Assembly (NCBI GenBank): GCA_002686705.1 | Contig: NYYH01000076.1 | Coordinates: forward strand, 3,950-67,949 | Source: Bacteroidota bacterium | GTDB taxonomy: Bacteria; Bacteroidota; Bacteroidia; Bacteroidales; F082 | Direction: 5' to 3' | DNA: 64,000 nucleotides | In this document: piece after piece, positions 1-8,739 of the stretch | How the letters are laid out: every line of letters starts with the position of its first letter | Position numbering within the stretch: position 1 is the stretch's first letter | Notes under the pieces: generated by a model | What the model was told of the DNA's origin: nothing | Seen by the model: only the letters and a program-made list of their open reading frames with translations | The model's database searches: none | Program-made: the position numbers and the translations under genes

Positions 1-1
1 A

Positions 2-349
2 AGCTCTAACGATGAATTGTTCGACCCAAATGTTGTAAAGGTTGTAATAGGAAATGATTACAATGCATTATATTTTAGTAGGCATGCAATACCAGTACTT
101 CGTGGTATTGATCAAGACAGTTGGTTGAATAATTTCATCTTCTTTAAGCACATTGGAATATACAGCTATAGAACAAGCGTCCTTAAAGCGATTGCTATAA
201 TGCCAGTCGGACAACTTGAACAAGCAGAAAAACTTGAACAACTTCGTTGGCTTGAAAATGGCATTTCTATTTCTGTTGATATTACTGATTATGAAAGTGT
301 TGCCATTGACACGGTTGATGACTTACAAAAACTTGAAAATATTTCTTGA
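2..349 (+). CDS. kdsB: 3-deoxy-manno-octulosonate cytidylyltransferase, C-terminal part
   Basis: The reading frame is open at the left edge from base 2, so only the last 115 or so codons are present. KdsB makes CMP-Kdo from CTP and Kdo, the activated sugar for lipid A-core assembly, in the cytosol. The visible part carries the family-typical DPNVVKVV stretch, the YFSRHAIP motif (substrate-binding Arg) and, near the end, the GISISVDITD and ESVAIDTVDDL segments typical of KdsB C-termini. The apparent start at the TTG of base 17 is only an artefact of the window edge; the frame continues upstream as SSNDEL. A SPOR protein gene follows on the same strand after 53 bases. Identification rests on remembered family motifs and is firm. 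Confidence 0.9.
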   Translation, partial: SSNDELFDPNVVKVVIGNDYNALYFSRHAIPVLRGIDQDSWLNNFIFFKHIGIYSYRTSVLKAIAIMPVGQLEQAEKLEQLRWLENGISISVDITDYESVAIDTVDDLQKLENIS

Positions 350-402
350 TATTAACGATCAGATTGTTTAGTTTAGCTGGTTCGGAATAGAAGTTTTGTG
401 AG

Positions 403-1650
403 ATGAAGATAGCAAAGTATATTGGTGATTTATTGTATGATTATGAATGCGTAGTTATTCCAGGTTTAGGCGGATTTCTAACTAATGATAAACCAGTATC
501 AATCAATGAAGTTACGTATAGCTTTTCACCTCCTTTCCGTAAAATACATTTTAACGTTTATTTAAGAACAAACGACGGCTTACTTGTAAATCATATTGCA
601 CAACAGGAGCAAATAGGATATAAAACCGCAAAACAAAAAGTTGATCAGTTTGTTTTTCAATGTCATAATGCATTAGAAACGGGAAGGAGAATCAAATTTC
701 AAAATATTGGTTCCCTTTATTATGATGGTGACAAAAATATTGTGTTTGCACAGGATATTAGAGTTAATTTTAACTCAAATTCATTTGGGTTAAGTAGTGT
801 AGTTTCTCCTGCAATTAGAAGAGAAACAGATGAGGAAAAAGTTAGAAAAGTTGTAAAGTCGGCCTTTGAAAAAAACAAAAAAAGAAAAAAACCAGTAGAC
901 AGAAAAATTAAAATTGAAAAAAAGGTTAAACTGGATGGTGGGAGGAAGATGCATGCTAAGAGAAGAAAATCATCACTCACTAACCAATTAACCTTTTTAT
1001 TAGTAGTTGTTTTGGCTATGGGAGTCGGTTATATGTATATGCAAAGAGAAGCTTTACAAATTTATTTTGATAAATATTCATCACATATTCCATTTTTTTA
1101 TTCAAGCGTAAATGATTATTTGTCAGAGAATATCAATTCAGGCCACGTAGCTGAATTAAGCCGTAGTACAGCTTCATTTTTCCCATTTTTTCTTAAAAAA
1201 GAAGATACCACTATATTAGAAGAAGATGCTAATCCTGCAAATCAGTTAAATACTGAAGTGGTTAACATTACTGAAGATGAAAATATAAACGAAGAAAATA
1301 GTGAACAGCCTATAATACTTGATGATGAAATAACTGAGGAGTTGGTTGATAATTCCAGTCCAAAAGAAAATGTTGAGGGTACCAAGAATATAGAAAAAAT
1401 TCCTGTCGAAAAAGTTCTAACCACAGATAGGTTCTTTATAATTGCAGGTTCGTTTTCAAATGAAACAAACGCCAAGCGATTGGTAACCAAACTCAATAAT
1501 AAAGGTTATAGTGCATTAATTGCTGATACAAATAAATATGGAATGTTCAGAGTTGCCATTATGAAATTTAACAATCGTGTTTCAGCTGAAAACAACCTAT
1601 TGGCAATTCGTAACGAAGAAAATCCACAGGCCTGGCTACTTGTAAAATAG
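403..1650 (+). CDS. HU-CCDC81-like and SPOR domain membrane protein
   Basis: The 415-residue protein has three parts. Residues 1 to about 135 resemble the bacterial HU-CCDC81 domain pair (start MKIAKYIGDLLYDYECVVIP, then a GRRIKFQNIGSLYYD motif). A very Lys/Arg-rich linker follows (about 140-190), then one transmembrane helix (about 194-213), an acidic linker, and a SPOR domain (about 340-415, FFIIAGSFSNETNAKRLVTK). SPOR domains bind denuded septal peptidoglycan, so the protein probably links an HU-fold cytoplasmic head to the periplasmic cell wall at the division site. The orientation, head inside and SPOR outside, is inferred from the single helix preceded by basic residues. The exact role of this architecture in Bacteroidota is not known to me. 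trmB follows after 18 bases, so co-transcription is likely. Confidence 0.8.
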   Translation: MKIAKYIGDLLYDYECVVIPGLGGFLTNDKPVSINEVTYSFSPPFRKIHFNVYLRTNDGLLVNHIAQQEQIGYKTAKQKVDQFVFQCHNALETGRRIKFQNIGSLYYDGDKNIVFAQDIRVNFNSNSFGLSSVVSPAIRRETDEEKVRKVVKSAFEKNKKRKKPVDRKIKIEKKVKLDGGRKMHAKRRKSSLTNQLTFLLVVVLAMGVGYMYMQREALQIYFDKYSSHIPFFYSSVNDYLSENINSGHVAELSRSTASFFPFFLKKEDTTILEEDANPANQLNTEVVNITEDENINEENSEQPIILDDEITEELVDNSSPKENVEGTKNIEKIPVEKVLTTDRFFIIAGSFSNETNAKRLVTKLNNKGYSALIADTNKYGMFRVAIMKFNNRVSAENNLLAIRNEENPQAWLLVK

Positions 1651-1668
1651 GCTAAATTTTTCCCCAAA

Positions 1669-2343
1669 GTGAGTAAAAAGAATAAGCTTTATCGTTTTGC
1701 CGAAAATGAAACTTTCGACAATATGTTTCAATTGGCATACGAAGGGGTTATTGATGGATTTGAGCTAAGAGATAACTGGACAAGTACTTTTTTCAAGAAT
1801 AACAATAACCTGATAATTGAGTTAGGATGTGGAAAAGGTGAATATACGACAGGCTTGGCGCAAATGTTTCCAGCAAATAATTTTATTGGTGTAGACATTA
1901 AGGGAGCTCGTATTTGGCGTGGATTGGTTACATCAGATGAAAAAAGTTTAAAAAATGTAGCATTTATCCGTTCAAGAATTAGCCTTATTGAATATTTTTT
2001 TGGCAATAATGAAGTATCAGAAATATGGATTACCTTTCCTGATCCTCATCCTAGTAGAATTAAAGAAAAAAGGAGATTGACATCACCTCAGTTTATCAAT
2101 AGATATTATAAGATATTAAAAACTGATGGAGTTATTCATTTAAAGACAGATAACATTATTTTTTTTGAATACACATTGGATGTGATTAGAGATCACGGCC
2201 ATGAATTATTATATTCTACGTATGATGTTTATGGAGAAGAAAATGATGAAGCCCTTACTCAAATTCAAACGTTCTATGAAAAAAAGTGGCTTGAGCGTGG
2301 AACAAAAATCAAGTATTTGAAGTTTAAGTTAGTACCTTTATAA
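1669..2343 (+). CDS. trmB: tRNA (guanine46-N7)-methyltransferase
   Basis: TrmB methylates N7 of G46 in the tRNA variable loop using S-adenosylmethionine. The 224-residue product shows the SAM-binding glycine motif ELGCGKGEYTT (about residues 51-61), the family signature WITFPDPHP (about 118-126) with the catalytic-region Asp and Pro residues, and a KTDN motif further on. Length is normal for the family. The start is a GTG 18 bases after the SPOR gene stop; no in-frame ATG precedes the conserved region closely, so GTG is accepted. It sits in a same-strand cluster with the HU/SPOR gene and an alkyltransferase-like gene. Confidence 0.93.
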   Translation: MSKKNKLYRFAENETFDNMFQLAYEGVIDGFELRDNWTSTFFKNNNNLIIELGCGKGEYTTGLAQMFPANNFIGVDIKGARIWRGLVTSDEKSLKNVAFIRSRISLIEYFFGNNEVSEIWITFPDPHPSRIKEKRRLTSPQFINRYYKILKTDGVIHLKTDNIIFFEYTLDVIRDHGHELLYSTYDVYGEENDEALTQIQTFYEKKWLERGTKIKYLKFKLVPL

Positions 2344-2354
2344 CTATATTGAAA

Positions 2355-2687
2355 ATGGAAAAAGGTTTCTTTCAGCAAGTTTATGATGTAGCTCTTCAAA
2401 TTCCATATGGAAAAGTTACTTCCTATGGTGCTATTGCAGAATATCTAGGAAGTAAAGGATCGGCACGTATGGTTGGCTGGGCAATGAATTCATCTAAAAA
2501 CTTACCTCAAAATCTACCCGCTCATAGAGTTGTAAATAGAAATGGATTACTTACCGGAAAACAACATTTTGGCGGCAAGGATATTATGGCTGACTTGCTT
2601 AGGAGTGAAGGGTTGATTGTTGAGGAAAATAAAATTATAGATTTTGACAAGTACTTTTGGGATCCTTCATTGGAGTTAAAAATGTAA
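2355..2687 (+). CDS. alkyltransferase-like (ATL) DNA-binding protein
   Basis: This 110-residue protein matches the DNA-binding domain of O6-methylguanine-DNA methyltransferase: YGKVTSYGAIAEYLG (helix-turn-helix), RMVGWAMNSS, and the active-site loop. That loop reads PAHRVV, whereas true methyltransferases have PCHRV, so the alkyl-accepting Cys is Ala. Members without the Cys (ATL proteins, often PWHRV) bind O6-alkylguanine, flip it out and mark it for nucleotide excision repair. I infer this role here. I chose the ATG at 2355 rather than the in-frame TTG at 2349; the difference is two residues. The gene lies 11 bases after trmB. Confidence 0.85.
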   Translation: MEKGFFQQVYDVALQIPYGKVTSYGAIAEYLGSKGSARMVGWAMNSSKNLPQNLPAHRVVNRNGLLTGKQHFGGKDIMADLLRSEGLIVEENKIIDFDKYFWDPSLELKM

Positions 2688-2940
2688 GGTCCATAACTCA
2701 AACACTAATTTTCCGCAGTCTTATAATGGTTCATCGTCTTTATTATGAATGATCCTGATGAGACAAACACCTAACATTTAGTTTTAAAGTTGTATATTAC
2801 AACGCCTAATATTTGATGCATACTAACATGAAAAAACTGTCGTTGTCTATTGCTTACGAAGGTATTTTCGAGACCAAGAATAACTACAACAGACTATATC
2901 TTAATCTTATAAAGCGGTTTTAGCAGAAAATAATATGAAG

Positions 2941-3285
2941 TTACTTCTCCTTTTTCTTTAACAAGTATCTAACAACATTCTCATCATTGGTGCCATAACC
3001 ATAACTATTTACAAATTCCCAACCGTTTTTAGTCATGAGGTTCAAGGCAGAAATAATACTTGCTGATCGGGCAATTGCCCCATCTTTATCTCTAATTTCT
3101 TGTGCTTTGGGTTTTGCCTGGCCATAATCCACATGAACTAACGTTTCGAAGTTTTTGGTAATGCCAACCAACTCTACATAATTGGTGCCTTTTCTCTTAT
3201 TTATGTTAATATCACCAACATATATCTGCGAGTATCCTATGTAGCATGCAAAAACAATAATGAGTAATACGATAATTTTTTTCAT
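2941..3285 (-). CDS. small exported protein of unknown function
   Basis: I do not recognise this 114-residue protein. It begins with a clear signal peptide (MKKIIVLLIIVFACYIGYSQ), giving a mature protein of about 95 residues starting near IYVGDININ. The mature part is charged, has no Cys and ends with LLKKKEK. A segment near the C-terminus (KNGWEFVNSYGYG) resembles short secreted Bacteroidota proteins seen near other envelope genes, but no domain can be named. It is divergent from the T9SS cargo gene at 3429, with 143 bases between them. Codon use looks like that of its neighbours. Confidence 0.65.
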   Translation of the reverse strand: MKKIIVLLIIVFACYIGYSQIYVGDININKRKGTNYVELVGITKNFETLVHVDYGQAKPKAQEIRDKDGAIARSASIISALNLMTKNGWEFVNSYGYGTNDENVVRYLLKKKEK

Positions 3286-3428
3286 TTTATTTGGCTATTT
3301 GTGATTTATAATCCAAAAATAGGAAATTCATAGCATAAAGGACGAAATGACACTATATTGTTTTTTGATATGCTACTTTATTAATTTTGCATTTGATTGG
3401 ATTAAAATCACAATAACAATTTTCAACA

Positions 3429-4748
3429 TTGAATAAAGCTGTCTTCAAAATATTACTATTTATTATTTTCCTTCAAGTTCAAACCTATTGTTTTGCTCAG
3501 GGTAGCTGGGAACAAATCGAAGTTCCAACACAGCAATTTTTAAGATCTGTTTATTTCACAGACAGTTTAACCGGATGGGCTGTTGGAGATTCTGGAATCA
3601 TAGTGCATACTATGGATGGTGGAGGTAACTGGATGATACAAGAAAGTAATACAGCGAATGATATTGTTGATGTTTTTTTTCTTAACAGCCAGTTGGGATG
3701 GGCATCTTCATTCAATTATTCAACACCGCCTTATGGAACTTTGTTGCTCAAAACTACTAATGGAGGTATTGATTGGATTGGTGAAACTTACCCTGTTGAG
3801 AATATTTTCATGACATGTATTTTCTTTTTGGATTCACTTGTTGGATGGATGGGCGGTATTCCGCATGCACTTGTTAGCACTTCTGACGGAGGTAATTTGT
3901 GGCAGCAAGCTGAGGTTGATACCAGTACACTTGCATTCTTCCCTGTATTGGATATTAAGTTCTACAATGAACAATATGGATATGCATGTGGAGGTATGTT
4001 TGATATTGCTGGTGTTACCTGGCATACAAATAATGGTGGTGAAAAGTGGTATGCTATTGATGCTTCAGATGCTCCTGCTGATGAGGTACACAACTTATAC
4101 ATCTTTGATTCTCTTCGAGTGATAGGAGCTGGTGGTGATCCCGATTTTGGTTATGGCGTTGGTTTGATCCGTACGTTTGACGGTGGGCCAAACTGGGAAT
4201 ATGAAGAGCTTGGTATGCAAGGCATTGCATATGATATTGATTTTGTAAACGATACTGAAGCGTGGGCTCCTTTGGGCCCTCAGAGGAAATTTATTTATAG
4301 TGTTGATTCAGGATCAACCTGGTTGGAAATACCAACTCCGGAATCTACGGCTATTTATGATATCACATTCACTGATTCGTTACATGGGTTTGCTGTAGGT
4401 AGTGAAGGAGCTGTGCTTAAATTTAAACCAGCTACACCTGTTGGAGTTGAAAATAATAATGAATTTTTGAAGGAGATAATCCTTCACCAAAATTTTCCTA
4501 ATCCCTTTAAAGATAATACGACAATCTCTTTTAGTATTATTAATGACCATTACATTAACCACCCAATGCAATTAACAATTTTTGACATTTATGGAGTTAA
4601 GGTTACTTCGCTTATTCCACAAAAGATCATTTTAGGAAAAAATACTATAACATTTAATGTCGCAGGTTTTCCTAACGGGATATACTATTATCAGTTAAGC
4701 GTTGGTGAAAAGATTGTTGGGACCAAACAGTTAGTCTTAATGCGATAA
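3429..4748 (+). CDS. YCF48/BNR-like beta-propeller protein with T9SS sorting domain
   Basis: The 439-residue product has a signal peptide (about 1-24, ending YCFAQ), then propeller blades with repeated GWAVGDSGIIVHTMDGG-, LLKTTNGGIDW- and SDGGNLW-type motifs characteristic of the YCF48/photosystem-stability and Asp-box families. Residues from about 355 on (HQNFPNPFKDNTTISF to the end, GTKQLVLMR) form a type A T9SS C-terminal sorting domain. It should therefore be exported across the outer membrane by the T9SS encoded at 45.6-51.6 kb and anchored or released there. Substrate unknown. The start is a TTG; there is no nearby ATG, and the signal peptide begins right after it. The 3' end overlaps the convergent gene below by 12 bases. 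Confidence 0.85.
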   Translation: MNKAVFKILLFIIFLQVQTYCFAQGSWEQIEVPTQQFLRSVYFTDSLTGWAVGDSGIIVHTMDGGGNWMIQESNTANDIVDVFFLNSQLGWASSFNYSTPPYGTLLLKTTNGGIDWIGETYPVENIFMTCIFFLDSLVGWMGGIPHALVSTSDGGNLWQQAEVDTSTLAFFPVLDIKFYNEQYGYACGGMFDIAGVTWHTNNGGEKWYAIDASDAPADEVHNLYIFDSLRVIGAGGDPDFGYGVGLIRTFDGGPNWEYEELGMQGIAYDIDFVNDTEAWAPLGPQRKFIYSVDSGSTWLEIPTPESTAIYDITFTDSLHGFAVGSEGAVLKFKPATPVGVENNNEFLKEIILHQNFPNPFKDNTTISFSIINDHYINHPMQLTIFDIYGVKVTSLIPQKIILGKNTITFNVAGFPNGIYYYQLSVGEKIVGTKQLVLMR

Positions 4749-6374
4749 TATCATTCCTCTTGTTTTAGTGAAACTCCCTGCTTCCAGTCGATAAAAATAT
4801 ACTCCGCTGTTTGCTTGCGAATCATCTGAATTATAGTTTACTTCATAGTGGCCTGGTAATTTATATTCGTTTACAAGCTTTAGTATTTCAGTCCCCATCG
4901 CATCCATAACCTTTAATGAAACAAAACTGTATTTAGGAACATAGAAGCTTATAGTAGTTGAGGTACTAAAAGGATTTGGGAAGTTTTGTTCTAATTCAAA
5001 ACTAAGTTGAGCTTCTTCATTAATCGCATCAACAGATGAGTAATTAATAGGAACTGTCCATATTTGATAGATGCCAGTTGAGTTACCCATCCAGACTGGC
5101 CAAAGTTTTGTTGTTGTAGAAGTGATATCAATATTATCACCTTGATAACCTTGACCTAGCCCACCAATTGGAATTGGTTTAAAGTTATGATCACTAATTT
5201 CAAATTCTTTCCAATTATCGCCACCATCTGTTGAGCGTGCAAGAGTAACACCAGTTGAATCATCAGTTGTGTACCTGTCATCATAAAATATAATATCAAC
5301 TGCGCCAAATTTATCTACATGAACTGTTGGGAAATATTGGGTTTTGCCATTATCTAATGCATCCTGATTAACCCGTATTGCATCTGACCATGTTACACCA
5401 CTGTCGGTTGAACGATTTAATATAATATCAGGGTCAGAACCTGCAGGTGGTTTGTCTTTTTGTCCTGTTACTATATAAATCCAGCCATTTCTTTCTCCAC
5501 CACTATTGTCCACAGCGATTCCTGGCAAACCATTCACCCTTATATTTCCCTTGTTTGGAAGTAACCCGGTTATTCCATTAATGTCAAATGCATTTTCTGA
5601 TACTGTCCAGTTTAGACCTCCGTTGGAGGAAGAAGCGAAACCCACATAAATCTCCTTAAAAGGAGAAAATTCGGTAACACCAGCCCAGCATATAACGAGA
5701 TCTCCGTTTACCGCTACATCAATATCTCCACCTGCACACCTGTTAGTTGGTGAATTTATTTGCTGTGGAGTACTCCATGTCTCAGCTCCATCATCTGTGT
5801 ATGAAAACATCATTGGAAAAGGAGTTGCAAACTTAACCCATGTGGCATAAGTACGTCCATAATGAGTGCTGGAAGTACTGGCATCTGAAATAACAGCTGC
5901 CCGTTCAAGATCATCTGTCGATATAACACTTTGCCCAGACCAGGTATTACCGTTATCCAAAGAATAGTGAGAATATAACCCTACAAAAGGAGATCTTCCT
6001 AATCGTGTAAGTATAAAACGGCCATTTTTGTCGATTGCAATACCAGGATCACCACCATGGAACAGCATTGGATTGCCTGTACATGTGTCATTTCCCTGCC
6101 ATGTATTTCCCCCATTTTCACTTACAAAGATTCCTTCGCTAATAAAAAAAGGAATAAAGGTTAATGTGTTGCATGATGAAAATAATACATTCTCATCTAT
6201 CGGACTTTTTACAATAAATACTTCAGTTTGTGTTACATTACTTGGGTAAATTCTGTAGTTCTCTCCAATAGTTAGCATATTGTAATCGTACTGATTATTT
6301 TGAGCTGTAATATTGGTGATAATAGCCAATACGATAAATAATAATATTATGAGATTTTTTGCCAATTGCCTCAT
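4737..6374 (-). CDS. sialidase-like BNR-repeat protein with T9SS sorting domain
   Basis: About 545 residues. A signal peptide (MRQLAKNLIILLFIVLA, cleavage after NITAQ) precedes a long propeller region with several Asp boxes (SENGGNTWQG, SLDNGNTWSG, TDDGAETWST, STDSGVTWSD, STDGGDNWKE), the hallmark of sialidase/BNR folds. No sialidase arginine triad can be assigned with confidence, so glycosidase activity is not claimed. The last 85 or so residues (LEQNFPNPFSTSTTISFYV onward, ending TKTRGMILSH) are a T9SS type A sorting domain. I placed the start at the ATG at 6374, because it opens directly on the signal peptide; the frame extends to a TTG at 6407. The TonB receptor gene lies 48 bases upstream on the same strand. 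Confidence 0.82.
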   Translation of the reverse strand: MRQLAKNLIILLFIVLAIITNITAQNNQYDYNMLTIGENYRIYPSNVTQTEVFIVKSPIDENVLFSSCNTLTFIPFFISEGIFVSENGGNTWQGNDTCTGNPMLFHGGDPGIAIDKNGRFILTRLGRSPFVGLYSHYSLDNGNTWSGQSVISTDDLERAAVISDASTSSTHYGRTYATWVKFATPFPMMFSYTDDGAETWSTPQQINSPTNRCAGGDIDVAVNGDLVICWAGVTEFSPFKEIYVGFASSSNGGLNWTVSENAFDINGITGLLPNKGNIRVNGLPGIAVDNSGGERNGWIYIVTGQKDKPPAGSDPDIILNRSTDSGVTWSDAIRVNQDALDNGKTQYFPTVHVDKFGAVDIIFYDDRYTTDDSTGVTLARSTDGGDNWKEFEISDHNFKPIPIGGLGQGYQGDNIDITSTTTKLWPVWMGNSTGIYQIWTVPINYSSVDAINEEAQLSFELEQNFPNPFSTSTTISFYVPKYSFVSLKVMDAMGTEILKLVNEYKLPGHYEVNYNSDDSQANSGVYFYRLEAGSFTKTRGMILSH

Positions 6375-6422
6375 GTTGTGATTAATATGAATTGTTTTGC
6401 TTAACAATAAAAGTTACCTATT

Positions 6423-8576
6423 TCAAAATCTATATCCAATATTTAGTGAAACATAATAATTTCTTGGTTCACCGGCTTCGTAGAATCTTTTCTCTGCAGA
6501 ATTAGTATTTGTAAAACCTACGTAAACTTCATCCAACATATTATTCATTCCTCCCGACATCATTATATTTAATTTGCCAAATTTCATATCTAACCCTAAA
6601 ACTGAATTTAGTAATTGATATGACTTGGTTTTGTCGGTATTAGCATCATTTACCCAAAGTCCGCTTATGCCCGAAAAGCTAAATTTTGCAAATCCAACAA
6701 CATTTTTAGTTATGGGATGTGAATATGACAATGCTAGAAAGAGATTATTTTTTGGAACACTAGGTACTATGTTTCCCGAAAAATCTTTCTCATGTTCTAT
6801 GATGTTTCCAGCTGAATCGATTTCAATTGTAATGGCTGAATATTTCCCATAAATGAAATCAGAAAATGTGTAAGCAAATGTAAATTTTAGGTCTTTATAT
6901 AATTCAACCCGTGATCCTAATTCAATGCCCCTTCGATTTGTTTTTGCTGCATTCCTGAAAAATACTTCACTATAAACTTCATAGGGAACCACTTCATTAT
7001 CAATATTCAAATTGAAGAAAGTAGCTTCGAACAGCAGATGCCTAAAAAATTCAGCTTCAGAGTTAAGTATATTCCCCTTAATCCCCACTTCAAAACTCTT
7101 AGTTTCCTGGGCTTTTAGGTCATGATTATAAAGTTTAGTAGGATCAAAACTCTCCAATTCGTTCTTAGCCGGACTGTCATAACTTAAACTATAAGATGTG
7201 TAAACTGAAATCCACTTTGACAATTTGTAATTCAGGGCAATCTTTGGGACGAAGGCATTAAAATTCCTATTATCGTTTCGGGAGGGTAAGGTTTCTTCTT
7301 GTAATTTGAAATTAATGTAATCGTATCTACCAGCCAGCAATAGATACAAACCATCTTTTGTTATTTCATAGTTGTTCGAAATATAGAAACCATTATTATA
7401 AATCTTTTCATCTAACAATTGAATTATTTGGTCTCCTTTATTCCCGTTTATATTCGTATAATATTCCGTTCTTGCAGGCTGAAATAATAAGTCGCTTCCT
7501 ATTAACAATTCATTGACTCTGCCCATTACTTTTGATTTGTTTAAATATCTTACCCGTAATCCAAGACCATACCTGTTAATTATACGGTATTCTCTTGAAG
7601 TCCGTTCGAAATATTTGATTGTACTATAAGCAGTGAGTTCAAACTCATTATTTAAATTACGCCCAAATTTAGAGGTGAACCTTAAACCAAGACGACCCTT
7701 AGTTGACAATCGCTTCACATCCCGGTCTATGAATCGCTGATCAGCCTGAAATGGATCTGCTTCAAATTCTTCTTTGGTTAATGCTCCTGGGAGTTTGATA
7801 AGCCCATCAGCAAAATAGAAGAGTATTTTAAGACTTGTATTTTCGGATGGAGAGGTTTCTACTACTGAGTTTACAATATTCCAATGCTCACTGTTGTGTG
7901 GCCTATACCCATCATAGTGATGGTTACTATACGCACCCAGCAGACCATAATTCTCAGTTCTTAAACCTAATTTAATCCCGTTTCGTCGTAATCCGAATGA
8001 GCCAAATTGATTAAATTGAACACCAAATGATCTCATAAAATCAATATCATTGATAAAATTTATAACCCCACCCGGGGCGTTTGTGTACAATGATGACAAA
8101 TTGCCTTTTGCAATCTCAATCCTGCTTATAGCCTGAAAATCAATTGCTTCGATTCTGGTTTGGCCATCGGGTTCTGATTCTGGTATGTCATCCAACAGTA
8201 TTCTAACCCCCCTGATTCCGGAATTCGATTTACTGCCAAATCCCCTTATAGATATCCTTACATCATGGTTGCCATATCTGGATTGTATAAACATACCCGG
8301 GACTGATGATAGCACATCATCAACTCCAATTTTTTTGTCGTATTTGTAATCGACAAAGTTTATTCGTGTAACAGGATATGGAATGTCGATTATTTTTTTT
8401 GAGACCCTAGTCCCGGTAATTACAACCTCCTCAATATTAATGCTTGATGAATCTTTTGGGCTAATATTTATTGTTGTATCAGGATCACTCACTTTTTGCG
8501 CAGCCAATGATTGACAACCAAAACAAATGAAAGCGAATAACACAGTTACCCAAATAGAAAAAGATTGTTTAGTCAC
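6423..8576 (-). CDS. TonB-dependent outer-membrane receptor
   Basis: The 717-residue protein has a signal peptide (to about residue 26, SLAAQ), a TonB-box-like EEVVITGTRVS segment (about 49-59), a plug domain (VDDVLSSVPGMFIQSR, VRISIRGFGSK, then the GVRILLDDIP hairpin and a GGVINFI end), and a 22-strand-type barrel finishing on the aromatic residue of NIGYRF. The GIRGVRILLDDIP-DGQTRIEAID plug region resembles iron-chelate receptors of the FecA type. No carboxypeptidase-like repeat precedes the plug and no SusD partner is adjacent, so siderophore or metal uptake is likelier than glycan import, but the ligand is unknown. The start codon is GTG. It is followed closely by the sialidase-like cargo gene on the same strand. 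Confidence 0.9.
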   Translation of the reverse strand: MTKQSFSIWVTVLFAFICFGCQSLAAQKVSDPDTTINISPKDSSSINIEEVVITGTRVSKKIIDIPYPVTRINFVDYKYDKKIGVDDVLSSVPGMFIQSRYGNHDVRISIRGFGSKSNSGIRGVRILLDDIPESEPDGQTRIEAIDFQAISRIEIAKGNLSSLYTNAPGGVINFINDIDFMRSFGVQFNQFGSFGLRRNGIKLGLRTENYGLLGAYSNHHYDGYRPHNSEHWNIVNSVVETSPSENTSLKILFYFADGLIKLPGALTKEEFEADPFQADQRFIDRDVKRLSTKGRLGLRFTSKFGRNLNNEFELTAYSTIKYFERTSREYRIINRYGLGLRVRYLNKSKVMGRVNELLIGSDLLFQPARTEYYTNINGNKGDQIIQLLDEKIYNNGFYISNNYEITKDGLYLLLAGRYDYINFKLQEETLPSRNDNRNFNAFVPKIALNYKLSKWISVYTSYSLSYDSPAKNELESFDPTKLYNHDLKAQETKSFEVGIKGNILNSEAEFFRHLLFEATFFNLNIDNEVVPYEVYSEVFFRNAAKTNRRGIELGSRVELYKDLKFTFAYTFSDFIYGKYSAITIEIDSAGNIIEHEKDFSGNIVPSVPKNNLFLALSYSHPITKNVVGFAKFSFSGISGLWVNDANTDKTKSYQLLNSVLGLDMKFGKLNIMMSGGMNNMLDEVYVGFTNTNSAEKRFYEAGEPRNYYVSLNIGYRF

Positions 8577-8675
8577 TATTTCCTTAACGATTTGTTGAAA
8601 TTAATTTATCTCAAAACTACAAATATATTTATCAATCTAAGCCGAAACTATATCCAAGAGTTGATTCTTATAATG

Positions 8676-8700
8676 AAAAAACCCGAAACTTGGTTTCGGG
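8676..8700 (-). terminator. intrinsic terminator after the 1048-aa cargo gene
   Basis: Read on the minus strand, a 7-bp perfect stem CCCGAAA/TTTCGGG (8694-8700 and 8682-8688) closes a 5-base loop and is followed by six T. It lies 40 bases beyond the stop of the gene at 8740-11886 and isolates it from the TonB receptor gene downstream. Confidence 0.85.
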
Positions 8701-8739
8701 CCTTCATAAAAATTTAAATTGTTAAGAGAATTAAGTCAA

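Noticed and set aside
2828..2923. 31-codon ATG frame (MKKLSLSIAYEGIF...) between the ATL gene and the small exported protein gene
   Set aside because: No ribosome binding site, no family resemblance and no terminator or promoter support; an AT-rich chance frame is likelier. The rest of 2688-2940 shows nothing.
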